From NCBI GenBank assembly GCA_013396755.1, contig VWZF01006051.1:1-64000 (forward strand): a DNA stretch of 64,000 nucleotides. The letters run 5' to 3'. The notes below the pieces were generated by a model, which was not told where the DNA came from, did not search any database, and saw only the letters and a list, made by a program, of their open reading frames with translations. Position 1 is the first letter of the stretch, and each line of letters begins with the position of its first letter. A program made the position numbers and the translations under genes. The DNA is from Sclerurus mexicanus (Eukaryota; Chordata; Aves; Passeriformes; Furnariidae). Positions 24,496 to 38,500 of this stretch are shown here, piece by piece.

Positions 24496-26269
24496 ATAAT
24501 TCTCTTAATTATCTGAATCATTATTCTTCTGACTTCATAAACTATGTCTGCCTCCTGGGTCTGTTTTATACTGACCTCAGTTTCTACCAGTTTTCTGCAA
24601 ATCATTGACAGACTCTTGTCCTTTTCTTCATGCCTTGTTCCTTCTCTTTATTTGAGAACCAAACATAACAGGTTAGCATACCTAATACTGCAGCCCTGCC
24701 CGGTTTATATGTATTCATCACAAACACATCCCTTTGGATGTCTGCCAGTAATCCTTAGATATTCCTTTAAAACTCTGCCTTTCACATCTTTTAGAAGTCT
24801 CATATACTTTCTACTTATTGCTTCATTTACTTACAAGCTTCAGACTCTAAGGATTAACTCTGTTGCATTGTAAAATATTTCTAATAAATCAGAATATCCT
24901 TGTTAAAAAAAAAAAACAACAAAAAACCACAAAAAACACCCACATTGCTGTCCATAGACTTAAGTTTTTAGTTTTACTTCAGCGTAAGTTCTTGTCAGCA
25001 TCCAATGTCTTACTTCTTTATTGTCACCACTATTACTGCAGCATTACTTACCTATCCCTGACTAACACTACACTGAGTAGCATTTTGTGTGCTCTCAGTG
25101 GAGTGAAGCAATGTCTGGTACACTTATGAGTGTCATAAAATCATTCATGGTAGCTTGCAACAAGGTAGTTATGTCCTAAGACTACTTAGAGTTGATCAAG
25201 AGAAACCTCAAACAGAAACAGATACAAAACGGAAGCTTTTAGAGCAAGGACTATCTCTTAGTCTGAGTTCGTTCAGTGTCTGGCATAGCATAATTTTGCT
25301 CTTGCCAATCCCAATGTCATTCTGCACTCGGCATGGCTAATGGTGACTAGAATGCAATAATAAAAAAAAAAATCAACCACAACATTTGAAATGTTACTTT
25401 TACATTCTGTTGTTTATTTTGTTACTAAGTAGATAGACATATTATGCTCTTTATCTACACATTTAATCATCTGTCACACACTCTGAAATGTGACATCAGT
25501 TAGTAGCAGCTTCTGGATGAAAAATAAGATATTACCCAAAGCTAACATAAATTAATTAAAGAGTATTTTTTAATCAGTATCACAACATCTCAGAATCTCA
25601 AACACATTGTAAGAACTGATAGAGGTTTTGTAGAGAAAATACACTGATTTTTCAACAATACTACTAAGAATATAAAGAGGATATAAAATATTTTACAAAA
25701 CATACAGAAAGAAATCAGGATAGCAAAAAGGATTTGGCCAAATAAGGAGAGAAGAAATACTGACTAATTTAAAATTTGGAAGCTAAACACTGAATATTAA
25801 TAAGAGTACATGCTGGGACTATTTTGGATTGACAAAGATTCAAAGTGTTTTTTCAGATTAGCTATTTTTCCCCTGAATGGATATAAAATTTTAGGTATAA
25901 AGCCTATATGATTAATGTGGTGTGAAAAGAATCCCTTAGTTTGAATATCACATTATCATAACCTGCAGTGGTTTTGATTTACACTGTGGATATTGCAATA
26001 TTACAATTGATAAAAAACATACAGTAATTACAATGGCTGCACTTGTGGTTACTCTAATAATTATAGTGAATTCTTCTAACAGTGTTGTTATTGACAGCAA
26101 TAGAAGAAATAGTTAAACTTCACATAGACTTTCATTGACTCCTGAATAAAGTTAAAAGGAATGCTTCATATAAGTTATCAGACTATTTATCAGATGGGAA
26201 AATTTAGTAAGAAATTCAAAATCCCTCACTAGAATGAAAAATCATACCTGTTCAGCAAGTATCCTGGGA
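24496..26269. other. Unique AT-rich non-coding DNA
   Basis: No gene is recognised. It contains an A/C-rich run at 24905-24943 resembling the longer A/C tracts of this window. The 109-codon open frame at 24544-24873 has no family features and probably arises by chance. Confidence 0.55.
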
Positions 26270-26416
26270 AAAAAGAAAAAAAAAAACAAAAAAACAAAAA
26301 AACACACAAACCAAACAAACAAAAAAACCCAAGCAAAACCAAAAAAAAAAAAAAACAAACAAACCCAAAACCAACCAAACAAAAGAACACAAACAACAAA
26401 AAAACCAAACAAAAGA
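26270..26416. repeat. A/C-rich low-complexity tract
   Basis: About 147 bases almost purely of A and C, with repeated CAAACCAAAC and CAAAAAAC words and an A-run at 26340-26354. The 118-codon minus-strand open frame across it is a Phe/Cys/Val-rich composition artefact. Confidence 0.92.
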
Positions 26417-29400
26417 AGTATGTTTCATTCCTTTCAATAGATTGAACAGAGCAGTAGAAAGTCCTCATCCCAGTGCTGGTTACTGCTAGACACAGACTTT
26501 CCAGGCAGGGAACACTCATCACATTTCTTCCCCCAGAGGAACAGTAAACATGGTGTATGTCCACATGTGAATCCTCAGCAATCACACAGCCTTCTCAGAG
26601 CTGTATCTGGCTTATGCAGTCTAAAAATTATACAAGATTTAGAATTATTTTAGACTATTTTATTATTTTTAATAAGTGTTAAACTTTATTCTGCATCAGA
26701 TTAACTTAATTAAACTAGTTTTTAAAGTGTTTCAGACCCCTTCTTCTCCTTCAGTCAGGTAGTTGTGACCTTGAGATATCAGCACTTCTACCACTTATGG
26801 CAAACCAGGCGAGAAATTTTTATCACTTTTTCTGACCATTTTATGTAAACAGACTTATCTACCCCAAACAGAACTGTGTCCGAATTTGTGTATTTTACAT
26901 TTTGTTATCTGTGAAAGAACAGTATTTTGTTAGATAACATCAAGAACGAGATTTTAAACAGATTCAAGTATTTAACAATTGAGAAAGATAAGTACTGAAA
27001 TCATTAGAAAGTACAAAAAAAATTGTATTTATTTAACTCTTGTTAATTTAATTGGGAATTGAGTTGTAAAGTCTTCTGGAAAATCTATTGAGCAAATAAC
27101 TGTCTTAAGGAAAATACCGTGGCCATTATCATCTAGCAATCTTTCTACAAATGTCTTTTGGAAATATTTTATCTGAACATCTATACATGGTGTTCAACCA
27201 ATATAAAGGACTTTTTTCACCACCAGCTTTTTTAATTAATAATGACAACTTGGAGCATTGTTTCTGGTTGTTACCTCAATATTTGGTACTGGTGGCATTT
27301 CTGTTGCCCCCAGTCACAATAGAAGTTTTGTCCTTAAGTTTACTACAGAAATGTTAATATCATCTGAGAAGGTTCAGATCACAAGTGATAGATCCTTTAC
27401 TTTTCATTCCAATCTCTTTTACTGGTGTGTGCTACTTCTAACACAGCTTAAAAAGTCACAGCTCTCATTCCAGGACCCAGCTTTATTCTGCTCTGGATAA
27501 CAGAGAGTAGGATGCAACATGTAACAGCTTTGACAAAGGCTTATCTTGCAATTAACATCACAGAAAGTGGGTCCTCTTATTGGTCATACCATTCTAAACC
27601 TCACATTTTTTAAATTATTTAGAAATTTTCATAAATAATGTACAAAGGCTACAAATTTCACTGTATAACTGTGCTGGAAACATTGGATGAAACATGCAAA
27701 ATTGATTTCCAAAGTATAGGAAAGAATTTGCTCATGAATGCATTTGCTTCTCAGAGAATGAAAAGGAAGGAGAGAAAAACCTGGTTCATTAGGTTGTCTT
27801 GCAACCAAAAGCAGAAACATCTGCTAAAATCATGAGCAAACTGATGGCTAGATACAGCAAGATGAATGGAAGAATTAGATGTTCATTTTGCTTTCTGTTA
27901 AGTTTCACAGACACCCTTAAGTAATATAGTGTTTAAAATAGTATCCTAATGCATAGCTTTGATCTGAAATATAGGTAGAGAAATATTGTATGGGATCAGT
28001 TAAAATATGTACCACTAAATGACTATTTCTTAATCTACCTTTCTGTTTTTGTTTGATTGTTTGCTATTACAATGTGGAGAAAGTTTTTTGAAGGCAAGAA
28101 ACAAAAAAAAAAAATAAAAGCACATTCTTGGTCACTTTTAGCATGTTTAGCAACACAAACACAAAGTACACATACACCATCAAATTTGACTTGTCTTCCA
28201 GATGCTGAGGATATGAAAGGGAAGTAAAACTGTAGAAGACATACTTTTACCTCTTTTCTATATAACTCCCATTTTTTCTGGTCCATATTTTTGCTTATTC
28301 TCAAAGATTGAAACTTCAGTTTGCACATTCACTATTCCACTGAAAAATGCCTTTGAGGGATCAAGATAGATTACTGTAATCATGGGTGAAATGGTACATA
28401 GAACTTCAGATGAAATTGCAGCAACCAAATATACGACTCTGACTAAGCCCATTTGCTACTATAACTAGAACTTAATGGGTTTAACTCTAATGCTTTTGTT
28501 GCTCCTGTATTACATCAACACAGCAGTGTGATTACTTAATGACTGCAGAGTTAGTTCAAATGAATCTATTTCCTATAGATTCCTCGATGACATGAGGTAT
28601 CATCTAGAGAAACAGAACCTCACATGAACAAACTGAACAGGGAATAACTAGGAGAAAAAAACCTGCAAAACAGTTTACAACACTTGTTTTCTTTCTAGAG
28701 GGCATTTGCTACTTTTGGGTATTTTCAAATATAGATTTGTAACAGGCTTTTACTCACCAGTTCATTGAGTTAGAGCTGACTCAGACTTTACATTATCATA
28801 AATCTTTTGCTTACATGAAAGACCCATTAGCCTTCTAGAAACCCCTAAATAGTTAGGCCAGAACAGGCATAAGGAGACTTTGTACATACTTTTTCTATTA
28901 CAACCATACAGAGCAGGTTCCTGCTCTTAGGTTTAGTCTCAGCTAACAGTATCTCACTAAGTTACAAAGAATCCCTTGCAAACTTCTATTCTTACTTACA
29001 AAGTTTTACTATCTACTATCTCTGTAAGTCAATGATCACAGCCTCATTTCAAACCACCAGCTCTACCTTTCAACTCTTTGTTTCTTGACTGGATTACAAA
29101 AGAAGACATCAAGGTGCTACAGAATTAATTATAATCAAACTACTTCTTCATTTTTAAAGAAATGTGAAGAAAGTGTGATCAAACAAATCGACTATTCAAT
29201 TTGTCAGTTCATCTCATTGTATTAATACATCATCATTGTATTAATATTTGAGAATTCTTCCCCATCCCTACCTAATTATAACAAGTTTGCTCTGCAGCTA
29301 TGGCTAAAATTTCACCATAGTGCTGTCTTAATCCCAGTTTTGGGTTTTACGTGGTGATTCATTATATCCCATGTGACAGTTTAAGGTTTATTCCAATTTA

Positions 29401-31604
29401 CACCAACATCAATGACCACGTGCAATGAAATGCAGCTGTGGCTGGGGCTACAGAGGAAACATTGTGACTATACATGTTACTTTAGTCAACTCCTTTACCT
29501 CTGCTGAACTAGGATTTGGAACTTTAGAGAGGTTAAAGTCTTGGCATCAATTTTACTTTGAGGAAAGCTGCTTCCTTTCATGATATTGTTTCCTGTGGCA
29601 ATTAAATCAATGTGGTAGCCAGACTATGCTAGCAATGTGCTTCCAGTACTTTGTGCTATTCCAGAGGTGTTAACTGAGCCAGTATTGGGCTGTGAAAGAA
29701 TGATTTAGCAAGGTAGCACTTTAAGAAGAAAAGAATAAAAAATCAAAAAAGTAATATAAATATATATTTTATCATAAGTTGTAAAAAGCATCTCAAACAT
29801 AAAATAAGAGTAACCAAGAAGAAGAATTTGACATAGTCATGAAACATCTTTTAAAAAGATGCATGTAAGCATGAGACAAAATGGCAAATTTATTCTGAGG
29901 TACAAAGTCAAAAGTGAACAGAAATTTTCTATTAGAGATCTAAACTTTGAAAGTTTCAGTTTAAACAATTTTTCCTCTCAAGAATAGACCAACCAATAAT
30001 ATAAAAATTATTTTTATATATATCAAAATAAGTACCTGAAGAATCTGAACAAAGAAAACAGGTGTCATTAGAAAAAATGAAAAAGGGTTCTCAAATTAGG
30101 AGAGAGACGGTACTGCTGCACGCTGTCAAGCTGTGATCCTTACTTACAGACCCAAGGGGTGCAGATCTTCATGGTTCCACCACTGGGACTGGGACTTTGC
30201 TGTATCTTCCTGCATTGGGCCCAGGAAGGCTAAGGCTAGGATGGTGCATCTATCACATGATGGAAACCTGAAGTGATGTGTGAAGTGCTGTGCAACCAGC
30301 AAACAAAACGAAATACTGAGAGAACCAAGAAATAAACCAGTTTACAAGCTCATACGGTGGTACTGTACCAAACTTTCAATGAAGGTCTGTTCTGACCTAG
30401 AACATTTTTCATGTGGTGTGGTAGTATGAGCAAACCCAAATTACTTGAGAGAGCCATACAGGCAATTCCCCCTCCACTTGCAGTTCTGTTGCAACAGCTA
30501 GCATGGAGGGAGAGGAACTATGACTCTGTAGCTTCTCTTTTTCTTGATTTGTTCTCCAGTTTGAGTGGATGAGAAAAAAGACGTCTGAGAGACACTGTTC
30601 TTCCCTTGAGCATGTACTGTGACAGCAAAAGCCATGTGAAAAGCATGATGTATTCACTTAGCTCCATATCCATGTATAAAAATGAAAACCAACAATTTTC
30701 TTGGGGAGGAAAAAAAATAAAAAAAAAAAGAAAACTGGAAGGAAGAATAAAAGGAGGTTGAGTCATCAAATTAAATGGGGATAGAAAAGGTTGTGAAAAT
30801 GTCTTCTGATGGATGTAGGAGCTTAATATTTGGGTATTTTCTTTTTAAATGAGAGTAATGACTGTATATATGTAGGTAGTTCAGTAATAGGAATCGAAAT
30901 AGATTGTTGCTTATCAGCAACAATAAACTGTGCTGATCAATTCTTTAAATTGCAAGGTGGAAATAATAATTGCAGAACACATTATTGGTCACATTTGATG
31001 CTGCTTTGGAACTGAGAATGATCCTTTTCAGTGAAAAAAGTGAACATAAACAGAAAACTCAAGTAAAAAAAATCCTAACTACTATCAAGGCTGTGTGTGG
31101 TTTTCTTGGCATTTACAGTGAGTTTTATGATATATCATTCTTCCAAATGTCACATCTGAAGTTTGATCTCTCCTTGACTCTTAGCTCACTTGTTCTGACA
31201 CTCTCCATGCTGTCCTAACACAGGGAGCTGCTCATATGTGTTACTTTCTGAGACTCCCCTTGGTATGTATGAAAATTTTTGGAAGAGCTTCAAAGAATTC
31301 TCTTTTTTTTTTTTTTCTTTTCCTGTGAACTTTGTTTTACAATAAGTTTGACTACAGAGAAAACAGTTCATTCTTCTGTATATCCTATGCACAGCACTAT
31401 CCTCGTCAAAGGCATTTTTTTCAAACATGGAAGAATTCTGTTCAATTTTTTTGGTGTATTATATATAAATATATTTGTTTCACAGCGGGCATATACAGAT
31501 TTTAGTTTGGGGAGTACTCCTGTTATTATTTTATTTCTTAAATCAATTTATTGTAATAAATGTTTAATAAATGTTTTGCTTTCCTTCATTTTATTTAATA
31601 GAAA
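26417..31604. other. Unique AT-rich non-coding DNA
   Basis: About 5.2 kb with no recognised gene or transposon. Small features are two copies of TCATTGTATTAATA near 29215-29246 and a mildly GC-richer stretch at 30110-30300 of unknown origin. T- and A-rich runs occur near 28098-28117 and 31301-31316. Confidence 0.55.
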
Positions 31605-32500
31605 CACAGAATCCTAGTATCAAAGATTCATAGAATGGTTTGGTTTAGAAGAGACCTTCAAAGATAGTCTAGGTCAAACACCCTGTGAAAGGCAATGACA
31701 CCTTCCACTAGATCAGGTTGTTAAAAGTACTAGCCAATCTGGCCTTGAATATTTCCAGTGAACCACAACTTTTCTGGATAACCTGTTTCAGTATGTCACC
31801 ATTCTCTCCACAAATATTTTTTTACTTATGTCCAATCTAAATCTATCCTCTTTTAGTTTAAAAATGTCCCTTGTCCTGCCACTACAGATCTTGGTAAAAA
31901 GTCTTTCCTGCCTTTTCATTAAGCTCCCTTTATAAATTGAAAGGCCACAACAGTGTGTTCCTGAAGCCTTCTCTTCTCCAGGCTCAACAACTTCAACTCT
32001 CTAAACCTGTCTTCGTAAGAGAGATTTTTCAGCCTTCTGATTATTTTCAAGGCAAGAGCATATTGCCAGCTCATATCCATTTTTTTTTTTTTTTTNCCTC
32101 ATTTTCCTTTTTTTTTTTTTTTTTTTTTTTTGCATAGCGTAGCAGACTCCCCAGCTCCTTCTCTACAGAGATGTTCTCAATCCATTCATCCCCCATCATT
32201 ATTTATAGTGACGGTTGTCTCTACTCAGGTACAGGAGCTTGCATTTGGCCTTTATTTAAGCAACACTTCATGATGCTCAAATGGACTGACTCATCAAGCT
32301 CATCAAGGTCCCTGTGGATACTGTCCCATCCCTCTAGTACATCAGTGGCACCGCTTGGCTTGGTGAGTCATGCACAGACTTTCTGAGGGTGAACTCAATC
32401 CCACTATCTGTGTGATTAATGAGTATAGTACTGGTCCCAGTACAGACCATCAAGGGACATCATATGTTTTCATTTGGACATTTTACAGTCTCTACTGACA
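31605..32500 (-). mobile_element. CR1 LINE 3' part, antisense, interrupted by poly-T and a gap
   Basis: The left edge shows four consecutive degenerate 8-base units (31605-31636: CACAGAAT, CCTAGTAT, CAAAGATT, CATAGAAT), then the reversed CR1 3' UTR and ORF2 C-terminal region. Examples are GATCAGGTTGTTAAAA near 31712 and TCAACAACTTCAACTCTCT near 31983-32001. At 32081-32130 two T-runs flank an N at 32096. CR1 resumes at TTCTCAATCC (32174) and continues to the region upstream of the catalytic box (CTTTCTGAGGGTGAACTCAA near 32379). Many substitutions and frameshifts make this an old copy. Confidence 0.9.
32081..32131. repeat. Double poly-T with single-N gap inside CR1
   Basis: A 15-base T-run ends at the N at 32096. 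About eleven bases of C/T-rich sequence follow, then a second T-run of roughly 23 bases. The single N indicates an unresolved join, so the length and order here are unreliable. Confidence 0.85.
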
Positions 32501-35500
32501 CATAATTTTGGAGATAGTCTTTCTAATTCTTCAAAACAACATAATGCTGATCTTTCTACGTTACTGTTCTGTAGCAATATTACTTTTTTAGTTTGAGAAT
32601 CATCATTCAACATCAAGATCTAGTAGCTTAAGATATAGAAAATAAACCTTTTTCATATTAAAAATAGAATTAAAGGGAGTGTATGTAGTTCAGATTCGTA
32701 AAAGGTTTTGGAAAGGCTTCTGTGTCATTACCACATAAATAGTGATCAAAATATTTTTCAATTGCAATATAATTTGGTTCCTTGAATGCTGAGAAGTTAC
32801 CAGGAAGCATCAATTTATCCTGTAATGCAAAGTGAAGAAAGGAACAGAGAAGGCAATTACAGAATTTTAAGTTGCTTTCATCTCCAGAACATAATTTTAT
32901 AAAAAAATAGAAATAAATTGCCAGTGCTTTTATCTTGGACAAATATCATGATGACTTTAAGTTAATAACCACTGTATTCTAAAGTCCACTGTCCTTGCAC
33001 TTCACATCAGGCTTCTATCTGATGTGGCAGACATATTTGTCCCTAAATATTATTCAAAAGGTCTGTGTGAGGTTATCATTCATCATCAACTTTTTCATAG
33101 CTCTGAACTTAAAGCTGATCAGGATTCATTTTTTTCATCAGGATCATTGGTTTTGAAACGAGATTGACAATAGTGTAATATTACTTACAAATCTCAGGAA
33201 TGTTGGTTTATCTGAAGCTGATAGTCAAAACCTTTGCTTCATTGAACATACAAATAAGTGTCAACGTGATGTTTTGAGAAAATAATGAGTCTGATTATTT
33301 TTTATTTTTAAGAGAGGATGTTTGGAGGACATGCAAGTTAATCACTGGTAAAAATATCTGAATCAGATTGGTTTGTCTACCCAGAAGTCTTGAACTCTAC
33401 ACCAAAGCTTTCCTGGACACTGTGAAGAAAAAACTTATTTTTGCTCATCAATTCTTGATCAGAAAACTTAATATGGGTAGCTGACAGATTGGCAATCCAA
33501 ACCTCAAAAAGAGAAGGACTTTTTTAATGTAATGGGAATTCAGTTTCCTGTCAAGTCAGAGAAATAACTCTCAGTGCATAAAGCTAAACCTGTGTGTGTC
33601 CCTGCAGAATTTGGACCTAACATTATGAGTGAAGGATGAAATAATACCATATAAAAGAGCTCTGCTTGCTCCTCTGACATGCTGCAAAGTTTCTGGTTTG
33701 CTCAAAAAAACAGAGAAATGTTTGGAGGATATGATTCCGTGTTTTATTAATGCACAATCTGAGCTCACATCAATTTAGGCGAAGGTGGAAAATAGCATAA
33801 TTCTCAACATTTTGACAGGACTTGTTTAGTTCATTTCGTCACACTTTGAAAAGGAAAATTACACTTCCATTTGAAACTGCCTTTGACAGAGTTTTCATGA
33901 CTGGCATCTACAGTCAATGCTTTTGTATATGTTTAACAGTACTGTAGCAGAACTATTTCTGCATGGTAAATTTCCCTGATTATGAAGGTCCTGAAAACTA
34001 TCTAGATGAGGTCTGTGTATAGTTGAATTAGCAATATTTTTTTTTAATTTCTATAATTCACTATTATAGTTTAACTGCCCTAATTTTAGCATCTGAAATA
34101 TGCTTCCAATATACAGTAATGTAAATAATGTAGTAAGAAAAGGCCACAGTAATGTGTCAAATGGTTATTTTTTTGGTCTGTTCTTCTGTTAACATAAAAA
34201 CAATTAATAATAACTTTCTTCATACAGTGTAGATACATTTATACTTAAAGGCAAGATCACTTTTGCAAAAAAATATTATTCTGCTACAAGGTGAAAATCA
34301 TTTTCAGAGCACTTGATTAATATTACTGTACTGAAAGAAACAAACATTCATGTTGTATTTAACTAATCTCATTATCCTTTAGAAGTACTTGAAAATTCCA
34401 GGAGCTAGTCATGGAAAAATGTCAGTTCTTTGCTTGCTTAGATTTAGTTCATGCTCTTTAGTATTGTATTCAGATTTCTTCATCATAGAAGGACTGGTTA
34501 ACATAGTGTGTTACAAACTATTCAAAGAATACTGATTTCAGGTGATCAGGACCTGGGATTTCTTATCCATGGGAAACTTTAATTCATCAGTGTCTTTGAT
34601 CTGACATATTTTTCTATTAATCTGATGACCACAAAGCCAGATATCAATTACATACTTTCAAAATTTGTTTTACCTTGACAAACTGTATTATGCGTGCATG
34701 TGACAAGTCAGTACTTCTGCACAGATAACGAGAAGGACAGAACTATGCAAAAGAAAGGAAAAAAATACAAATGTGATAGAAAATAAAATAAAAAAATGGT
34801 GTATTGCTTCACAGAAGAAGCAATGGCAAACTGAACAAAAATATCTAAGTGCCTCACAGGAACACAGTTACTGTTTAGAGTTAAATTTTGTTTATTTTTC
34901 ACTGAAATGTCAAATATTGGCAAAGGACAAAGAACGCAGACATGCAGGAATCACAGACGGCATATTTGACCAGCACTTGTAGAATATTAAGGAAATGACT
35001 GGTCTAGAATAATAGACTGTCAGTCTCTGGGATACCTCTCTAAATCATAGAGAGGGGGAAAGATATGACTGTTGCTGAAAGTAAAAATCAAAAAATAAAA
35101 TGTTTTGAAAATTGGCTGAAATAAGTACTAGTCCAGCGGTCAGTGTAATATTCAATGTAAAGAAGCTAGAGTTTGCCTGGCAAGCTAATCTGGCAACAAT
35201 GTAAAAAAAAAGAAATATTGAAGATAAATATGGTTTGGTTTGTGGGTTGGTTTTGTTTTTGTTGTTTTAATAAGTGGCAGGCAGAAGTAGTGCTGCAACA
35301 GGCACATAAGAAATTAAATAACTCAACCTGATATGCTTTGCATATGTAATGATTTTCTTCACGTGAAATTACAGAAAAATATGTGGGATAAAATAACTGT
35401 TTTATGCTCATTGACATAAAAATTATACCTAAAATACTAGGTTGTTTCACCTTAAAATTATCACAACTATTAGCCAGAAATGTATGTCAATAAATGCATT

Positions 35501-38500
35501 GGAAACTGCTTAAATAATAGCCTTATAAGACTCTCTCTGCAGGATGTCAGGTACCCTCCTGCTAGTAAAGAAAGCAAATTAGTTTGAAGCATCCATCTTC
35601 CTTTGAAAGGTAGCAAAACCAGATCTTTCTTGTAAGATAGTAGTTGCTGGATTTGTCAAATGTGTAAATGTAAATGAGAAATTGTTAATCAAGTTTACAA
35701 TATTTCCTTTTTATTCTGTAGCATACACCTGAAATCTGTCAGTTCTAATATCCCTGTCAGTAATTATTAAGCCCTTCAAGGCTATTTGTTAGACACTACA
35801 TGATACGTTTTACACAATAGCAGGTTCTAGGGTTATTCATATTTTGCTTCAGAAAGGTAATAATTAATTTTGCATAGTCTCATAACAGATCCTGTACAGG
35901 AGTCCATAATTTAGCAAGGAGAAGAAGAATGAAATCTAAAAAGTAAAGAATTTCTTCTTTCCACTGCTTCACTTAAAGAGAACCGCTAGGTTGAATTTTG
36001 AAGTCTATTTTGAGCCTGCTTAATGCTTTGAATATCATTAAAATTTTATTGAACACTTCCTTATGCTTTAAATTACATCTAGAAAATTTATAGTGCATTA
36101 GGTTATTTTATGCATGGCCTACATTGCACATAAGGGGCAATACTGTTCAGATTTAGTGTTAATACTGAAAGAAAAAAAACAGTCTTCTTTCATTGCACTT
36201 CTTGGGCAAAGGCCAAGTAAAATCTTTGTTGACATTGCAACCAAGAGTAGCAACACTACAGATGTAAGTACATCACAGATCTGAGTTGTTTCATTGAGAA
36301 TCTACATTATGGGGAAGTTCTATTTTCAAGATCTTCAATCTTTCACTCTGTCTTCCATTAACCATTTTGAAGCTGTATGGTGAAGACCAGTAAGGGCAGC
36401 AAAGAAATAACAAATGGGACACAAAAAAGGTGAATTATAGAGGATGCTTTAGATCAGTAATTTTGTCTCTGCAAAGAAATAAAAATCACAGTCAAATTAT
36501 TAATTCACTCCCTTTCACAATCTCCCATTCCTTCCTAGACAGAGGCCTAAGGCTGAATAACAATATACAAATGGGGCACCTCTGTGGCATTATTTGCTTT
36601 CTAGCTGCCTGTGTGGTAGTGATATGGATTTAGCGCCTTGCTTACTAAAGGAGTTCTCAAGTTTCTGGACCAAACTCATCAATTCATCAACTTGCTGTTT
36701 TCTGACACAATGATTGCAATAAATAGAGTATATTTTCAGCCTTAGAGCGTTTCAATGAACTTATGGGTGGTATGTTCTGCACCCATCCCCTACACATCTT
36801 CCACCATTTTCTTTCAGACAATTAAAATAGATTACAAATTTTATTTATTTTATAGACAATGGATCTTCAAACTCAGACAGTACTTCACTGTCCCCAGAAG
36901 TGCTGTCAAAACCAAGAGCTATGATCAGGCATTCCTCTTAGTTTAAATTAACTTATGTGGTGACTGAGTGTTTATTTCACTGAAGGGAGATAAACATGCG
37001 CTCTGATGTTGGTAGGAGGCAGTGGAGTGAAGGAAATCTTAACCCTTTTGACTACTAAAAATAATTCTCCAAACCTACCTTTGTATTATAAGACTAAATG
37101 AAAGCAAATTTTCATTTGATGCACTAATTTAAAAAGGTTAAAAAAAATTAGACAGGTACACAGTTCCAGTTTTCAAAGACAGATGTTTTAGTGACCTCAA
37201 AGATCCCAAGGTAGTGTCAGAAATCAAGTGAAAGGTAAAAGACAACTAACATGAAAAAAATTGCTTGGCTTTAATTTTCAACAGCAAAAATTACATTGTT
37301 GACCTTAGATCACAGTCTTGTGTACTTAGGTACTCTCTTGTAAGAAAATGCTTAAGTCATAGAAATATGAGGAAATCCATTAATAATTCTACTATAATGG
37401 ACATAATATTGAGATTGCTGGAGATATGTCTGTATGAAAATGGAAATAAGGATGGAAATCAGGTTGGAACATTACAGCTATTGTATGGTATCTACCCATA
37501 CAGACACTTTTATGTTGCAGTAAATGTGGTGTAACTTTTATCCTCATTAAACTTGAGAAATGTACTATGTCAAAAAATAAGAATTTAAAATCAGTTAGTT
37601 TACTGTGAAATAGATTTGTTTGTCTATGACATGATTGGTGTTTTTCTGACCATGAAACAAAACATGGTCTTGAAAAAAAATTTGGCCTATGATTGCTTTA
37701 GTAGGAGAAATATTCTCCACACTCCTGGTGTCATACAAATCTCTTTAGAGCGACCCAAAGGCAAGATGTTGTAAAAGTTGTATTTGGGGCAAAAATTGTG
37801 TCTGTCTTCAAAAAAAACCTTGAAATCAAAGACACTATTCAGTCCCTACAGTGTATTCCGAAGCTTGGAAAGAAGGATAAATTATGGAATGCAGATGATA
37901 GAATTAAATGACCACTTGGAAAATAATGCACTTTTTCTACAAAGCAAAGAAAAGCACCATTTAAATAAACTAATCCAAAGCCTATCACATGACTCAAAAT
38001 AAAATTTTCTAGAATATGGTCTGAGGGCAATAGCAGCAGTTTGTTGCTGCTGTTTGCATTTTTATAAATCTAGGGTAACGTTACATTAATTTTTATTAAA
38101 GGAGCAGGGGATCATAAGTAAAAGCCTTTCAGTTTCATTTATGATCCTCCATTAAATTGCATTTTGCAAAGTCACTTTTCCATATATGCACTCAAATTGC
38201 AATTGTGCAAACTAGTTCACTTGGCAGGATTTGAGAGGGAAAGAAAAAGAGTGAGAGACAGAAAGAAATAGAGATTCAGAGATATAGACATAGGGGTAAG
38301 GGAAAGAGACAATTTCATTAACTAAACATATTAAAAAGTAGTCAGCAACAATTTAATAAAAAACTAGTGTAATTAATAGTTTCAGACCTGAAATGTGATT
38401 ACTTATTCCTACAAAATCTTATAGGAAATTTCACAAAGATATTACTAGACCTTCTTTATCACTATAAAGTACACTCTAGTTGGTGAGCCAGCACCTACTT

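Noticed and set aside
26229..26585. 118-codon minus-strand open frame
   Set aside because: It is mostly the translation of an A/C-rich tract and shows no domain.
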